From the NCBI GenBank assembly GCA_945903275.1, contig CAMDNW010000005.1:1-64000 (forward strand): DNA of 64,000 nt, read 5' to 3'. This document shows, piece after piece, positions 35,747 through 45,190 of this stretch. The first letter of the stretch is position 1, and each line of letters starts with the position of its first letter. The stretch is from Thermoflexus hugenholtzii JAD2. GTDB lineage: Bacteria > Chloroflexota > Dehalococcoidia > UBA2979. A model generated the notes under the pieces. That model ran no database searches and had not been told where the DNA came from. It was given only the letters and a program-made list of their open reading frames with translations. Position numbers and translations under genes: made by a program.

Positions 35747-36996
35747 CGATGGGTCTCGGTTCGGTGTAGGGGGTGCGGGGTGAGGACGACGAAGCGGCTG
35801 TAAGTGATGGCGACGAGGGTAAGGATGCAGGCGGAGCTGAAAAAGAGGATGCGGAGGGCATCGAGGCTTTCCCATGCGAGGCCGAGGAGGGGGCCGAGGG
35901 CGGCACCGAGATCCTGGAAAGTCGCGTAGGCGGAGAGGACAGCGGCACGCCTCGAAGGCGGGGCGAGGTCACCGGCGGCGGTCTGGAGTTGCACTAGCGC
36001 GGCGGCAGCGGAGACGAACGCGACGAGGATCGCGATGAGCGCGAGCCAGAGGGTGGTGGCGAGGGCGAGCACGGCGACGCTGACGGCGGAGATGAGGATG
36101 GCGACTATGGTTCCGGTGACACGACCGACACGGTCAGAGATCGCCCCGGCGATTGGGCCGGTGGTGACATCGCTCAGGCTGCGGAGGCCTAGCATGACGC
36201 CGGTGAAGGCAGCGGCGCCGATTGTGAGGGGTCCTAGCGCAATCTGGTCGCCGTACATGGCACGGAAGTAGAAGCCAAGCGCTGCACCAAGCAAGCCGGC
36301 GGAGACCATGCCGACGACGAGACCGCTGACACTGACGAGCAGCAGGGCGCGATCGCGGAGGACGCGTGCGACCTCGATGAACTCGGCGAGGCTGGAGCGG
36401 GCGGAGGTGGGCGGCCGGGCACCGGGGTGCTGGCGGGTGGCGAAGTGCCATGCGAGGCCGACGAGCGCGGTGACAACGGCGAAGGCGGTGAGGGTGAGAC
36501 GGTGGCCAATGGCCTCGGCGAGGAGGCCGCCGAGGAGCGCGCCGCCGACAGCGCCGGAGCGGGTGACGGCGGTGTACCAGCCCATGAGGCGGCCCCGGTC
36601 GGCATCGGTGGCTTCGTCGAGGACGGTCCACTGGCCGCCGAGGCGCAGGACGGACCAGCAGACGCCCCATGCGCAGCGGGCGGCGAGGAGGAGCCAGAAG
36701 GATGTGAGCCAGCCGTAGGCGGCTGTGATGACGACGGTGGCGGCCATGGCGACGGCGAAGGGGGCGTGGACGCCGTAGCGGTGGAAGAGGACGGCGGCGA
36801 GGGGGTTTGAGAGAAGGCGGATGAAGCGGTTGGCGCTGAGGAGGACGCCGACAGCGGCGATGGAGAGCGTCCAGCGCTGGGGGCTGGCGGGCATGACGGT
36901 GTAGAGCATCTGGTCGCCGAGCAGAGTGACGGCGACGGCGCCGGCAGCGGCGACGATGGGAAGGGGGATGAGGGCGGCGCGGCGGGCGATAGTCAC
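35743..36996 (-). CDS. MFS transporter
   Basis: 417 aa; multiple TM; stop overlaps the cobB start by 4 bp. Confidence 0.88.
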   Translation of the reverse strand: MTIARRAALIPLPIVAAAGAVAVTLLGDQMLYTVMPASPQRWTLSIAAVGVLLSANRFIRLLSNPLAAVLFHRYGVHAPFAVAMAATVVITAAYGWLTSFWLLLAARCAWGVCWSVLRLGGQWTVLDEATDADRGRLMGWYTAVTRSGAVGGALLGGLLAEAIGHRLTLTAFAVVTALVGLAWHFATRQHPGARPPTSARSSLAEFIEVARVLRDRALLLVSVSGLVVGMVSAGLLGAALGFYFRAMYGDQIALGPLTIGAAAFTGVMLGLRSLSDVTTGPIAGAISDRVGRVTGTIVAILISAVSVAVLALATTLWLALIAILVAFVSAAAALVQLQTAAGDLAPPSRRAAVLSAYATFQDLGAALGPLLGLAWESLDALRILFFSSACILTLVAITYSRFVVLTPHPLHRTETHR

Positions 36997-37143
36997 TCAG
37001 GGACTATACGGGGGTGTAGCCGGCAGGCTAGGAGGGATCGGAGGTGGGATGCGGTGTACGGTGCCCCCGCTTGCACTGCGTTGACGGTCGGCTACGCCTT
37101 GGGGACATGCTCACCACGAGCGGCAGTGGTTTGACGGACTCGT

Positions 37144-37311
37144 TCAGGACGAGTGTGGATTTGGGGTGGGGGTTGCCTCTGGAGCGTGGGTGGCTTCGGT
37201 TGGTTGGGAGGTGCGGCGGGCGCGCCAGTTGATGATGGCGGTGCGGGCGGTGCGGCCGAAGGGGGCGAGGGCGGCCATTAGGGGTAGCCAGATGTGGACG
37301 GGGCAGGACAT
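37144..37311 (-). CDS. small hypothetical protein (55 aa)
   Basis: MSCPVHIWLPLMAALAPFGRTARTAIINWRARRTSQPTEATHAPEATPTPNPHSS. Confidence 0.3.
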   Translation of the reverse strand: MSCPVHIWLPLMAALAPFGRTARTAIINWRARRTSQPTEATHAPEATPTPNPHSS

Positions 37312-37340
37312 TGCGGTGGCCTCGTGTTCCTCGGAGGGGG

Positions 37341-38408
37341 TTAGCGGCGAGCGCGCTGGTACTGGAGGGGCCAGTCCATGTCGGCACGGAGTTCGGCGGC
37401 GGCGTGGAGGGGGAAGTAGGGATCGCGGAGTTCTTCACGCGCCATGAAGATGGCGTCGGCGTCGCCGCCGGCAACGATAGCCTCGGCGTGTGCGGCGGTG
37501 GTGATGAGGCCGACCGCGCCGGTGGGGATGGCTGCATGTTCACGGATGGCGCGGGCGAAGTGCACCTGATAGCCGGGGTAGGGGTGCAGTTGCTGGTGGG
37601 GGAGGTTACCACCAGATGAGGCGTCGATGAGGTCGACGCCGACGGCCTTGAGGCGCTTGCTCAACTCGATGGTCTGTTCGAGATCCCAGCCATCGGTGAC
37701 GTACTCGCTGGTAGAGAGGCGGACGAAGATCGGGATGCCAGCGGGGATCGACTCGCGAATGGCGCGTGCGACTTCGATGGCGATGCGGGTGCGGCCATCG
37801 AAGTCGCCGCCGTACTGATCTGTGCGCTGGTTGGTGAAGGGAGAGAGAAACTCGGCGATGAGGTAGCCGTGCGCCTCGTGAATCTCGATGGCGCGGAAGC
37901 CTGCGGCGACGGCGCGACGCGCGCCCTCGGCGAAGGCCTCAACGATGCCGTGGACATCGGCGGTGGTGAGTTCGCGAGGGGCGGGGTAGCCCTCGGTGTA
38001 GGCGATAGCGCTGGGGGCGACTGCCTGCCATGCGCCACTGGCGTCGTCGAGGGGGCCGGTGCCGTCCCACGGGCGCATGGTGGAGGACTTTCGCCCGGCG
38101 TGTGCGAGTTGGATGGCGGGCACTGCTCCGTGCTCGGCGATGAAGCGGACGATGGGCTTCCATGCCTCGACCTGCGCGTCGGACCAGATACCGGTGTCGG
38201 CGAGGGAGATACGGCCCTCGGCGGTGACAGCGGTCGCTTCGGTCATGACGAGGCCAGCACCGCCGACGGCGCGGGAGCCGAGGTGGACGAGGTGCCAGTC
38301 GGTGGCGAGGCCGTCAGGAGTTGCGGAGTATTGGCACATGGGGGAGACCCAGAGGCGGTTGCGGGCCTCGACATCGCGGAGAGCAAAGGAGGTGAAGAGG
38401 TCGCTCAC
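37341..38408 (-). CDS. NADH:flavin oxidoreductase / Old Yellow Enzyme (YqjM-like)
   Basis: NRLWVSPMCQYSATPDGLATDWHLVHLGSRAVGGAGLVMTEATAV...; IQLAHAGRKSS; EIHEAHGYLIAEFLSPFTNQRTDQYGGDFDGRTR. Confidence 0.93.
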   Translation of the reverse strand: MSDLFTSFALRDVEARNRLWVSPMCQYSATPDGLATDWHLVHLGSRAVGGAGLVMTEATAVTAEGRISLADTGIWSDAQVEAWKPIVRFIAEHGAVPAIQLAHAGRKSSTMRPWDGTGPLDDASGAWQAVAPSAIAYTEGYPAPRELTTADVHGIVEAFAEGARRAVAAGFRAIEIHEAHGYLIAEFLSPFTNQRTDQYGGDFDGRTRIAIEVARAIRESIPAGIPIFVRLSTSEYVTDGWDLEQTIELSKRLKAVGVDLIDASSGGNLPHQQLHPYPGYQVHFARAIREHAAIPTGAVGLITTAAHAEAIVAGGDADAIFMAREELRDPYFPLHAAAELRADMDWPLQYQRARR

Positions 38409-38465
38409 GGGGGGGGGGCTCCTGGGATGCTAGGGGGCAGGTTCGTCGTGGCGAGTATCGCATGT

Positions 38466-38510
38466 GCGGCGACAGCGGCGACAGCGGCGACAGCGGCGAA
38501 GCATACCGGT
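38466..38510. repeat. (GCGGCGACA)x4 + GCGGCGAAG tandem repeat in a divergent intergenic region
   Basis: Four identical 9-bp units plus a degenerate fifth. Confidence 0.9.
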
Positions 38511-38564
38511 CGTGATAGGATGCGGCGCGATACCGGGGGATAGGCTGAGCAAGCTGAGGCGATT

Positions 38565-39905
38565 GTGATGCGTACGTTCTGGCGAGGTGCGGTGGGTAGT
38601 CTCGCGGTTTACATACTGCTGGCGTTCACGGCGCTCGTGGTTGCCTCGGGGTGTACCGAGGAGAAAGAGGCGCCGAGCGCGCCTGTGAGCGTGCCCACGC
38701 CGGTGCAGCAGGCGCTACCGGCGACGGTGGGGTCGATGCTGGGGTCGTACTCGGGGGGTGTGGTCGCGATCCAGCAGGTGAGCCTGTCGCCGCGGATGAG
38801 CGGGCAGATCGTCGCGTTGCATGTGGATGTGGGGAGTGAGGTGCGTGCGGGCGACGCGCTGGCGGTGCTCGACGCAGGAGTGCTGCAGGCGCAGTTGTTC
38901 CAGGCACAGGCCGCGTTGCAGTCGGCGCAGGCGCGACTGGAGCAGATATTGGCGGGGCCGCGCGCGTCAGATCTCGCGTCGGCGCGATCGGCGCTGGAGG
39001 CGGCGGAGACCAAGTTGATGTTGATGCTGAATCCGTCAGCGGTCGATGTGGCGGTGGCAGAGGCGGCGCTTGCTTCCGCGCAGGCGTCGGCGCAGAACGC
39101 AGAGTCGGCAGTGGCGAACGCGCGGTCGGCGTTGCTGGGACACATTTTCGCAGCGTGCGCCACGTTCACGTCGGTTGGTGTGCCGTGCAGTAACGTCGTG
39201 TTGCCGATGCCGCAAGGTGTGGTGGACGGTATCTCGAGTTCGTTGACGAGCAAGGTGGGGGTGATCGACGCGGCGATCGGTGCGCGGACGGTCGCGATGC
39301 TGAACGCGAACGAGAGCCTCAAATCGGCGCTAGTGAGCGTCACAGTGGCGGAAGCCGCGTTGCGTGCCGCGCAGGTGAAGCGTGAGGCAGTGAGGAATCC
39401 GCTAGCGGTGGAGTTGGCGGCGCAGCGATCGGCGGTTGAGCAAGCGCGTGGGAACCTCGAAGCCAGACAGCAGCCGAGTACCGAGGCGGATGTGCAGGCG
39501 GCGCGGGCGGGAGTGGCACAGGCGCAGGCCTCGCTGGCGGTGGCGCGGGCGAACGTTGAACAGACGGTGATCGCCGCGCCGTTTGACGGCACGATCGCGC
39601 AGCGAATGCTCAGCGCGGGTGCAGTCGCGACGGCGCAGACGCCGGTGTTCACGCTGGTCGGGCGCGCGGTGGAGATTCGACTGGCAGTGGAAGACAACAT
39701 TGCCGCGCGGGTGCGGCGCGGCGATAAGGCGGACGTGTCAGTGTCCGCGGTACCTGGCAAGAGTTTTGGTGGTGAGGTATCGATCGTGTCGCCGATTGCT
39801 GATGCGCGAACGCATCTGGTGGATGTGCATGTGTTGGTGCGCGATCCCGAGGTGCTGTTGAAGCCTGGAATGGCGGCGCGAGTGGTGCTGACGGCAGCCC
39901 GCTAG
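38565..39905 (+). CDS. HlyD/MFP-family efflux adaptor, putative lipoprotein
   Basis: Lipobox ALVVASGC; GQIVALHVDVGSEVRAGDALAVLDAGVLQAQLFQAQAAL; IAAPFDGTIAQRMLSAGAV; homologous to 24838..26418. Confidence 0.88.
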   Translation: MMRTFWRGAVGSLAVYILLAFTALVVASGCTEEKEAPSAPVSVPTPVQQALPATVGSMLGSYSGGVVAIQQVSLSPRMSGQIVALHVDVGSEVRAGDALAVLDAGVLQAQLFQAQAALQSAQARLEQILAGPRASDLASARSALEAAETKLMLMLNPSAVDVAVAEAALASAQASAQNAESAVANARSALLGHIFAACATFTSVGVPCSNVVLPMPQGVVDGISSSLTSKVGVIDAAIGARTVAMLNANESLKSALVSVTVAEAALRAAQVKREAVRNPLAVELAAQRSAVEQARGNLEARQQPSTEADVQAARAGVAQAQASLAVARANVEQTVIAAPFDGTIAQRMLSAGAVATAQTPVFTLVGRAVEIRLAVEDNIAARVRRGDKADVSVSAVPGKSFGGEVSIVSPIADARTHLVDVHVLVRDPEVLLKPGMAARVVLTAAR

Positions 39906-39921
39906 GGAAGCGTGCCGCGCA

Positions 39922-40839
39922 TTACGGTGAACGTGTGACGCGCGCTGGGCATGTCGCGGGCCACGATGTGTCGACGATCTGCCAGCGGTCATCCACCTGC
40001 TGCACTGGGAACACGACTGAACGTGCGGTTTGAATGCCGCCGGCCGGGAAGGACTCCGAGACGCGTACGCGCATCTCGGCGGTTGTGTCGCGGCGGGTGG
40101 TGAGCTCGAGGACAGCGCGCATAGCGTTGCTCTCACGCAGGCTGATGGCCTCGCGGATGGCGTCCCGGCATTGCGGGGCAAGTGACGCTGGCAGCGACGT
40201 GAGGGCGGCGATGAAATCACGGTCGGCGACGGCGCGGACATAGTCCTGGACGGTGCGTTCCGGGCTGCTTGCGGGAAACACGGGCGCGCTGCTGCCGACC
40301 ATGGCGATGTGAATCTCGGTTGGGACGGTGGGTGCAGTGACGCAGTTGGCGCGTGACCATGCGTTGACCCGCGTGCCGGCGTTGCGGAGTGCGTCCTGCA
40401 CGGCAGGGTCGATTTCGATTGCGGTCAAGTTGTAGCCGTTGCGGATGATGATATCGGCGTAGTCCGACCAGACGACTGCGTACGTATAGAACTCGCGTCC
40501 CGCGCCGGGTGGCGCGGTCTCCCGGAGTGACCAGACGAAGGCGGTGGTGGCATCAAAGTTGGTGGTGAGTGTGGGAGGCGTGTTGGCTGGTGCGGTCGCG
40601 AACTCCATGGCGCGGCCCTCGAGGCTCGCCCAGTGGTCGCAGAAGTTTGTGTGGAGCACCGATACAGCAGCGACACGATGGCTTCGGCGGATGGTCATGA
40701 CGCCCTTGTCGTCTGCCACCGCCATCGATGTGATGGTTTCGACCGGCACTTCCCTCCGGCAGGCCATAAGGAAGAGTGCAAGGGCGAGTACGGCGCTGTA
40801 CTGGAGTAGCCGGCTGAGTGTGGGGATGTGGCCGTGCAC
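39922..40839 (-). CDS. hypothetical lipoprotein
   Basis: GTG start proposed; signal YSAVLALALFLMAC lipobox; no recognised domain. Confidence 0.55.
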   Translation of the reverse strand: MHGHIPTLSRLLQYSAVLALALFLMACRREVPVETITSMAVADDKGVMTIRRSHRVAAVSVLHTNFCDHWASLEGRAMEFATAPANTPPTLTTNFDATTAFVWSLRETAPPGAGREFYTYAVVWSDYADIIIRNGYNLTAIEIDPAVQDALRNAGTRVNAWSRANCVTAPTVPTEIHIAMVGSSAPVFPASSPERTVQDYVRAVADRDFIAALTSLPASLAPQCRDAIREAISLRESNAMRAVLELTTRRDTTAEMRVRVSESFPAGGIQTARSVVFPVQQVDDRWQIVDTSWPATCPARVTRSP

Positions 40840-40941
40840 GCCAGTCGTCCTCTCGTGGCCTTGCGCGGGAGATGGCTGGCCCCGCGAGGGGACTCTACCA
40901 CGAGCATAATGATGCGCTGCCAAGGCAGCCGGGCGGGGTGG

Positions 40942-41448
40942 CTAGGGAGCAGCCTCGATCAGTGTGTCGCGGAGGAAGCGGAGGGTGTGGGTGGTGAAGG
41001 CGGCCATATTCTCGCCGCGATCGGCGAGGCCAGTCTCGATGCGAGTGGTGCGGGGGAGGGGGCCGGCGACAGCGATGGTGGTGCGGCCGGGAGGCGCACC
41101 GGAGCGGCCGGAAGTTGGGCCAGCGAGACCGGCCTCGCCGATGGCCCAGGTGGCGTTGAGGCGGACGCGCATCGCTTCGGCGAGGGCGGCGAGCATCTCG
41201 GGTGTGGTGCCTTGGTAGTTGGTGTAGAGGTCACGGGACATGCCAGCGAGGGCTACGCGCGAGTCGATGGTGTAGAGGACGCCGCCGCCCTTGTAGTAGT
41301 GGGAGGCACCGGCGACCCAGAGGAGAGCGGCAGAGACGAGGCCGCCGGTGGTGGATTCCGCGACGGCGACGGTCTCGCTTCGGTTCGTGAGGAGGTCGGC
41401 GATTTCCTGTGCGAGGGCTTGCTGATCGGAGTCGAGGAATGTGGTCAT
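40942..41448 (-). CDS. CinA C-terminal domain / nicotinamide-nucleotide amidohydrolase-like (PncC)
   Basis: VAVAESTTGGLVSAALLWVAGASHYYKGGGVLYT...; ATWAIGEAGLAGPTSGRSGAPPGRTTIAVAG. Confidence 0.9.
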   Translation of the reverse strand: MTTFLDSDQQALAQEIADLLTNRSETVAVAESTTGGLVSAALLWVAGASHYYKGGGVLYTIDSRVALAGMSRDLYTNYQGTTPEMLAALAEAMRVRLNATWAIGEAGLAGPTSGRSGAPPGRTTIAVAGPLPRTTRIETGLADRGENMAAFTTHTLRFLRDTLIEAAP

Positions 41449-41564
41449 GCAGGGAGGATAGCGGGCGGGTGCGTGCAGCGGGTAACAGCCGCGATGGTGT
41501 AACGGATGCGTGACATGGCGGTGGATAGCGTCTGTGCAACGAGTCACTCAGGGGTGGAAGTCAA

Positions 41565-41723
41565 ATGATGACTGAACGTGTACCGCCCGCGAAACCCGCC
41601 GAGCAGGCAGAGCCCGGCAATCCGGCTCAGCAGGCGCAGCCTGCGAAGCCGATGCAGGAGCCGAAAGCGGGAGCGCAGATGCAGCAGGCACCGCGTCCGC
41701 CCGCGGAAGTAGCGCAACCCTAG
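41565..41723 (+). CDS. small low-complexity Pro/Ala/Gln-rich peptide (52 aa)
   Basis: MMTERVPPAKPAEQAEPGNPAQQAQPAKPMQEPKAGAQMQQAPRPPAEVAQP. Confidence 0.35.
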   Translation: MMTERVPPAKPAEQAEPGNPAQQAQPAKPMQEPKAGAQMQQAPRPPAEVAQP

Positions 41724-41921
41724 CCGCACGGTTGGGAGACTGGGCTTGCTTGAGCTGAACGGCTCCGCCGGAGCAGCGAGGAAGCGCTTCGCTGGCGGTA
41801 CCGTTCAGCAACGTGGTGCGTCCGATGTCTCGCTTGACGGGCCGAATGATGAGACGCTAAGGGCGGATGCCGCCAGATTGCAGCCGCCGAGTGTGGCCAG
41901 CGTGGCGCCCTGAGGAGCGTG

Positions 41922-42209
41922 ATGCCCCGACGACCAAACTTTTCCTATGAACGATCGCAGCGTGAGGCGGCGAAAGCGGCGAAGCGCAACGCGAAGCGTG
42001 AGTCGCGCATGAGCGGCAATGCGTCGCCGGATGAGCCGCCCGTGGGCAGCGTAGACGGCGCTGTCTCGGATGCCGGGAACGCTGCCGCGCCGGATAGCGT
42101 CGATGGCACAGGCGAGCCCGCATCCGAGCGCAGAGCGCCGGATGTCGTCGCGCCTGATGCGCCGCCGCCGCACCGCACCGCACAGGACTCGCTCGCAGGT
42201 CGCGAGTAG
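41922..42209 (+). CDS. conserved small basic protein (MPRRPNF... type)
   Basis: MPRRPNFSYERSQREAAKAAKRNAKRESR N-terminus resembling a widespread short hypothetical protein; acidic/Pro-rich tail. Confidence 0.6.
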   Translation: MPRRPNFSYERSQREAAKAAKRNAKRESRMSGNASPDEPPVGSVDGAVSDAGNAAAPDSVDGTGEPASERRAPDVVAPDAPPPHRTAQDSLAGRE

Positions 42210-42361
42210 GGGCTGATGCCGGTTGTATCCGCGCTGCCTCGCGAAACTCGGTCCAGCACCGCTGGCGTAGGAGCGAGCGAGTCGGCACGATGATCCAGTT
42301 CGGCGGCTCTGCTAGGCTCGACGGCGGAGCATTGAGGCACGCAGCTGGGCAGGATTTCGCG

Positions 42362-43114
42362 ATGCAACTGAACCGTACACTCAGGAAACTGCGGAACGCG
42401 CACGACCGCGAGACGCCGGAGATGTTCGAGTACGACCCGAAGACATCGGGGCCCCCGGAGAACGTGCGGTACATGACGCTCACCGAGGCGAAGTCACTCG
42501 AATGCAACCTATGCGGGGGCTGCTGCGGGTCGGCGGAGACTGATGCTGACGACCTGCGCGCGTACACGTTTGGCCCGATTGGCAAGCGGCAGTGGGCGCA
42601 TTTGAATGGTGGCGAGCCGCTGATCATCCCGCTCACGCCATCCGGCAAGCCTCGTGCGTGGCAGTCGAGGGATGCGGAGGCGAAGACGCCGCCGCCGTTT
42701 CAATGCGCGGCGCTCTCGCACGCAGGGGACGGCACAACGCGATGTGCGCTCTGGCAGTCGCGACGACCGCCGCAGTGTGATGAGTTCCCGATCAACGCAT
42801 CGCACTACCCGGCGGAGTTGCAAGCCGGGGCGTATCTGCTGTTGAACACGAAGTACCAGCGCGTGTGCACGTGGGTTGATGTGCTGGTTTGCCCAGACGA
42901 CTCGGTGGTTCTCGGCTGGCGGAAGGCGGACGGGACCTTGCGGCGGCGACTCTCGGACGACCGCTGGGAGTACGTGAGCTACGTGTTCAGCGAGGCGTAC
43001 TGCGACCTATTCGAGATTGGCGAAGTGCACACACTGCGCGAGTGGCGCGCGATCCGCCAGGCGGAGGCGCAGTGGCGTTTGACTCCATCTGCGTCGACCG
43101 GAGCGCGTCGATGA
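42362..43114 (+). CDS. YkgJ-like cysteine-cluster protein
   Basis: LECNLCGGCCG...FQCAALSHAGDGTTRCALWQSRRPPQCDEFPI Cys cluster; start chosen at MQLNRTLRK. Confidence 0.65.
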   Translation: MQLNRTLRKLRNAHDRETPEMFEYDPKTSGPPENVRYMTLTEAKSLECNLCGGCCGSAETDADDLRAYTFGPIGKRQWAHLNGGEPLIIPLTPSGKPRAWQSRDAEAKTPPPFQCAALSHAGDGTTRCALWQSRRPPQCDEFPINASHYPAELQAGAYLLLNTKYQRVCTWVDVLVCPDDSVVLGWRKADGTLRRRLSDDRWEYVSYVFSEAYCDLFEIGEVHTLREWRAIRQAEAQWRLTPSASTGARR

Positions 43115-43210
43115 GCTAGGAGACGCACGCACGAGAAATTCAGGACATCAGTAACTGGTGGTTGAGGCAGTGCAATCGATGTAGGCTACTCGAGCAGCTC
43201 GGGAGGCCAC

Positions 43211-44005
43211 ATGTCACTCGATGGCAAAGTCGCGATTGTCACCGGGGCGAGTCGCGGGATCGGTGCAGATATCGCCCGCTACCTCGCGAAGTACGGTGCC
43301 GGCGTAGCGCTTGTTGCGCGCTCCGTAGATGCGCCCGTCGACCCACGCATGCCGGGCAACATGAAGGATGTGGAATCCTCGATCACGGCTGTCGGTGGTG
43401 TTGCGATCAGCATCGGGGCGAACCTCCGCGAAGCGGAGAGCGTGCGCTCCGCAGTCGAACAGACGGTGGCGCACTTCGGCCGACTCGACATCGTCGTCAA
43501 CAACGCTGTCGTCGTCGCACCTGGCCGCTTCGACTTGATCCTCGATCGCTACATCGAGCTGATGTGGCAGGTCAGTCTGCGCGCGCCGCTGCTGCTGATG
43601 AAAGAAGCCATCCCCCACCTCCGCGCTGCGGGCGGAGGTGACATCATCAATGTCTCCTCCGGTGCGGCGCGGTTCCCAGGGCCGGGCCCCTATGCAAACC
43701 CGCCCAGCGGCACTGGCGGTGCCGATGTGATGTACGGGACTGTGAAGTCAGCGCTCGATCGGGCGACCCAGGGCATCGCGATGGAACTGCAGGAAGACGA
43801 GATCAAAGTGAACGCGTTGTCACCGGGAGGGCTCATCAAGACACCCGGCACTGTGTTCGCCCGTGGGCTCGGGATTCCGGAAGAGGGTTACGAGTCCGCC
43901 GATTGGATGGGCCGCATGGCAGTGTGGATCTGCGAGCAGCCTCCCACGTTTACCGGGAACATCCTGTTCGATGGCGATTTCCGCGATCGGATCGCACACC
44001 TTTAG
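43211..44005 (+). CDS. SDR family oxidoreductase
   Basis: MSLDGKVAIVTGASRGIGADIARYLAKYGAGVALVAR...; DIVVNNAVVV; YGTVKSALDRATQGIAMEL. Confidence 0.92.
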   Translation: MSLDGKVAIVTGASRGIGADIARYLAKYGAGVALVARSVDAPVDPRMPGNMKDVESSITAVGGVAISIGANLREAESVRSAVEQTVAHFGRLDIVVNNAVVVAPGRFDLILDRYIELMWQVSLRAPLLLMKEAIPHLRAAGGGDIINVSSGAARFPGPGPYANPPSGTGGADVMYGTVKSALDRATQGIAMELQEDEIKVNALSPGGLIKTPGTVFARGLGIPEEGYESADWMGRMAVWICEQPPTFTGNILFDGDFRDRIAHL

Positions 44006-44057
44006 TGCGCGGCACGGTACCCCTGAACGATCACGCTCCTACGCAGCCTGTTGGCGA

Positions 44058-44846
44058 CTACCGGTATGGTTTAGCAGACCGCAGTGATCCAAGCCCTGAC
44101 TGAATTCCTTGCGTGGCCCACTCGGCCCAAGGGACAGTGAAAAGACGGAAGCCCTTCTGGATGAAGAATGCAGGCTCCATGCCTGGTGGAATGAAGTACA
44201 TCCCGGGCACGACGCCATGACGCCGACAGGCCGCGGCAATCGCGTCAAGTGCCTCGATGTATCTGGGATGGTCGTACTCGAGCGGGACGTCGAGCGCGAT
44301 CGACAGGTCTGACGGGCCAACGAGCAGGACATCGATCCCCGGGACATCGAGAATCTCGTCGATCTGCTCCATGGCCTCGATGGTCTCGATCATGGGAATG
44401 ATTACGAGTTCGTCATTCACCGCGTCCATGAACGCGCGGTACGAGTCGAACTCACCCCACTCTCCACGGATGCCGGAGTTGCTGCGGATGCCGGCCGGAT
44501 GATACTTGCAGGCGCGCACCATTCGATCAGCTTCTTCTGCGGTGTTGACCATCGGGACGATGATGCCCTTCGCACCTGCATCGAGCGCGTAGCAGATAAG
44601 TTCTGGGCGGTTATCACCCACGCGCACTACTGGCGAGGCGCCGGTACCGCGGGTCTGCGCGATCGCTGGGCCGAGATCCTTGATGTCGACTGAGGCATGC
44701 TGCGTGTCGAAGAGCAGGAAGTCGAACCCAGCGCCGGCGAGGAAACGCACTTCGCTCTGCGGTCCCACGGTCGTACCAATTGCGGCGGGTCCCGGGGCAA
44801 GCGTTTCGCCTCGAATAACACGAACTACGTCCTTCAGGTGGTTCAT
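44058..44846 (-). CDS. HpcH/HpaI aldolase/citrate lyase family protein
   Basis: FDFLLFDTQHASVDIKDLGPAI...; GAKGIIVPMVNTAEEADRMVRACKYHPAGIRS; IPMIETIEAMEQIDEILDVPGIDVLLVGPSDLSIALDVP. Confidence 0.92.
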   Translation of the reverse strand: MNHLKDVVRVIRGETLAPGPAAIGTTVGPQSEVRFLAGAGFDFLLFDTQHASVDIKDLGPAIAQTRGTGASPVVRVGDNRPELICYALDAGAKGIIVPMVNTAEEADRMVRACKYHPAGIRSNSGIRGEWGEFDSYRAFMDAVNDELVIIPMIETIEAMEQIDEILDVPGIDVLLVGPSDLSIALDVPLEYDHPRYIEALDAIAAACRRHGVVPGMYFIPPGMEPAFFIQKGFRLFTVPWAEWATQGIQSGLGSLRSAKPYR

Positions 44847-44901
44847 CAGTAGACCTCATTCTCCCCGGCAGTCGCGATAATGACCTATTTCTTGGTTGCG
44901 T

Positions 44902-45180
44902 TCACGACGGCTCGACAACGTGCTGCACTAGAGACTGCAGTTGTTCGGCGACGTCGGGGAACGGCTGTGGCGTCCCACTGGTCGTTTCGTCCATTTAGAG
45001 AACAGTGGTTCACCTCGATCATCACTGCTTGTACGGCAGGATCGGTGCCGTAGTGCGTAACGGGATCAGAGCGCCTGCGATAGCGCGGTTGACTGCTGTC
45101 GTCCAGTTTCGGGCCTGATATGCTGCGGCGATCGTTGCCCGACGTTCGGGGGTTTAGTGCGCTGAGTACGACACCACGAG
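44902..45180 (-). pseudogene. N-formylglutamate amidohydrolase family, C-terminal remnant
   Basis: H*TPERRATIAAAYQARNWTTAVNRAIAGALIPLR | HYGTDPAVQAVMIEVNHCSL | MDETTSGTPQPFPDVAEQLQSLVQHVVEPS*; segments lie in successive frames consistent with 1-nt and 2-nt deletions. Confidence 0.65.
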
Positions 45181-45190
45181 ATGCTCCACG

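Noticed and set aside
38466-38510. CRISPR array
   Set aside because: 9-bp contiguous tandem repeats with no spacers; no cas genes in the window
38609-39760. 383-aa minus-strand ORF
   Set aside because: Antisense to the HlyD-type adaptor; Ala/Ser/Thr-rich shadow translation
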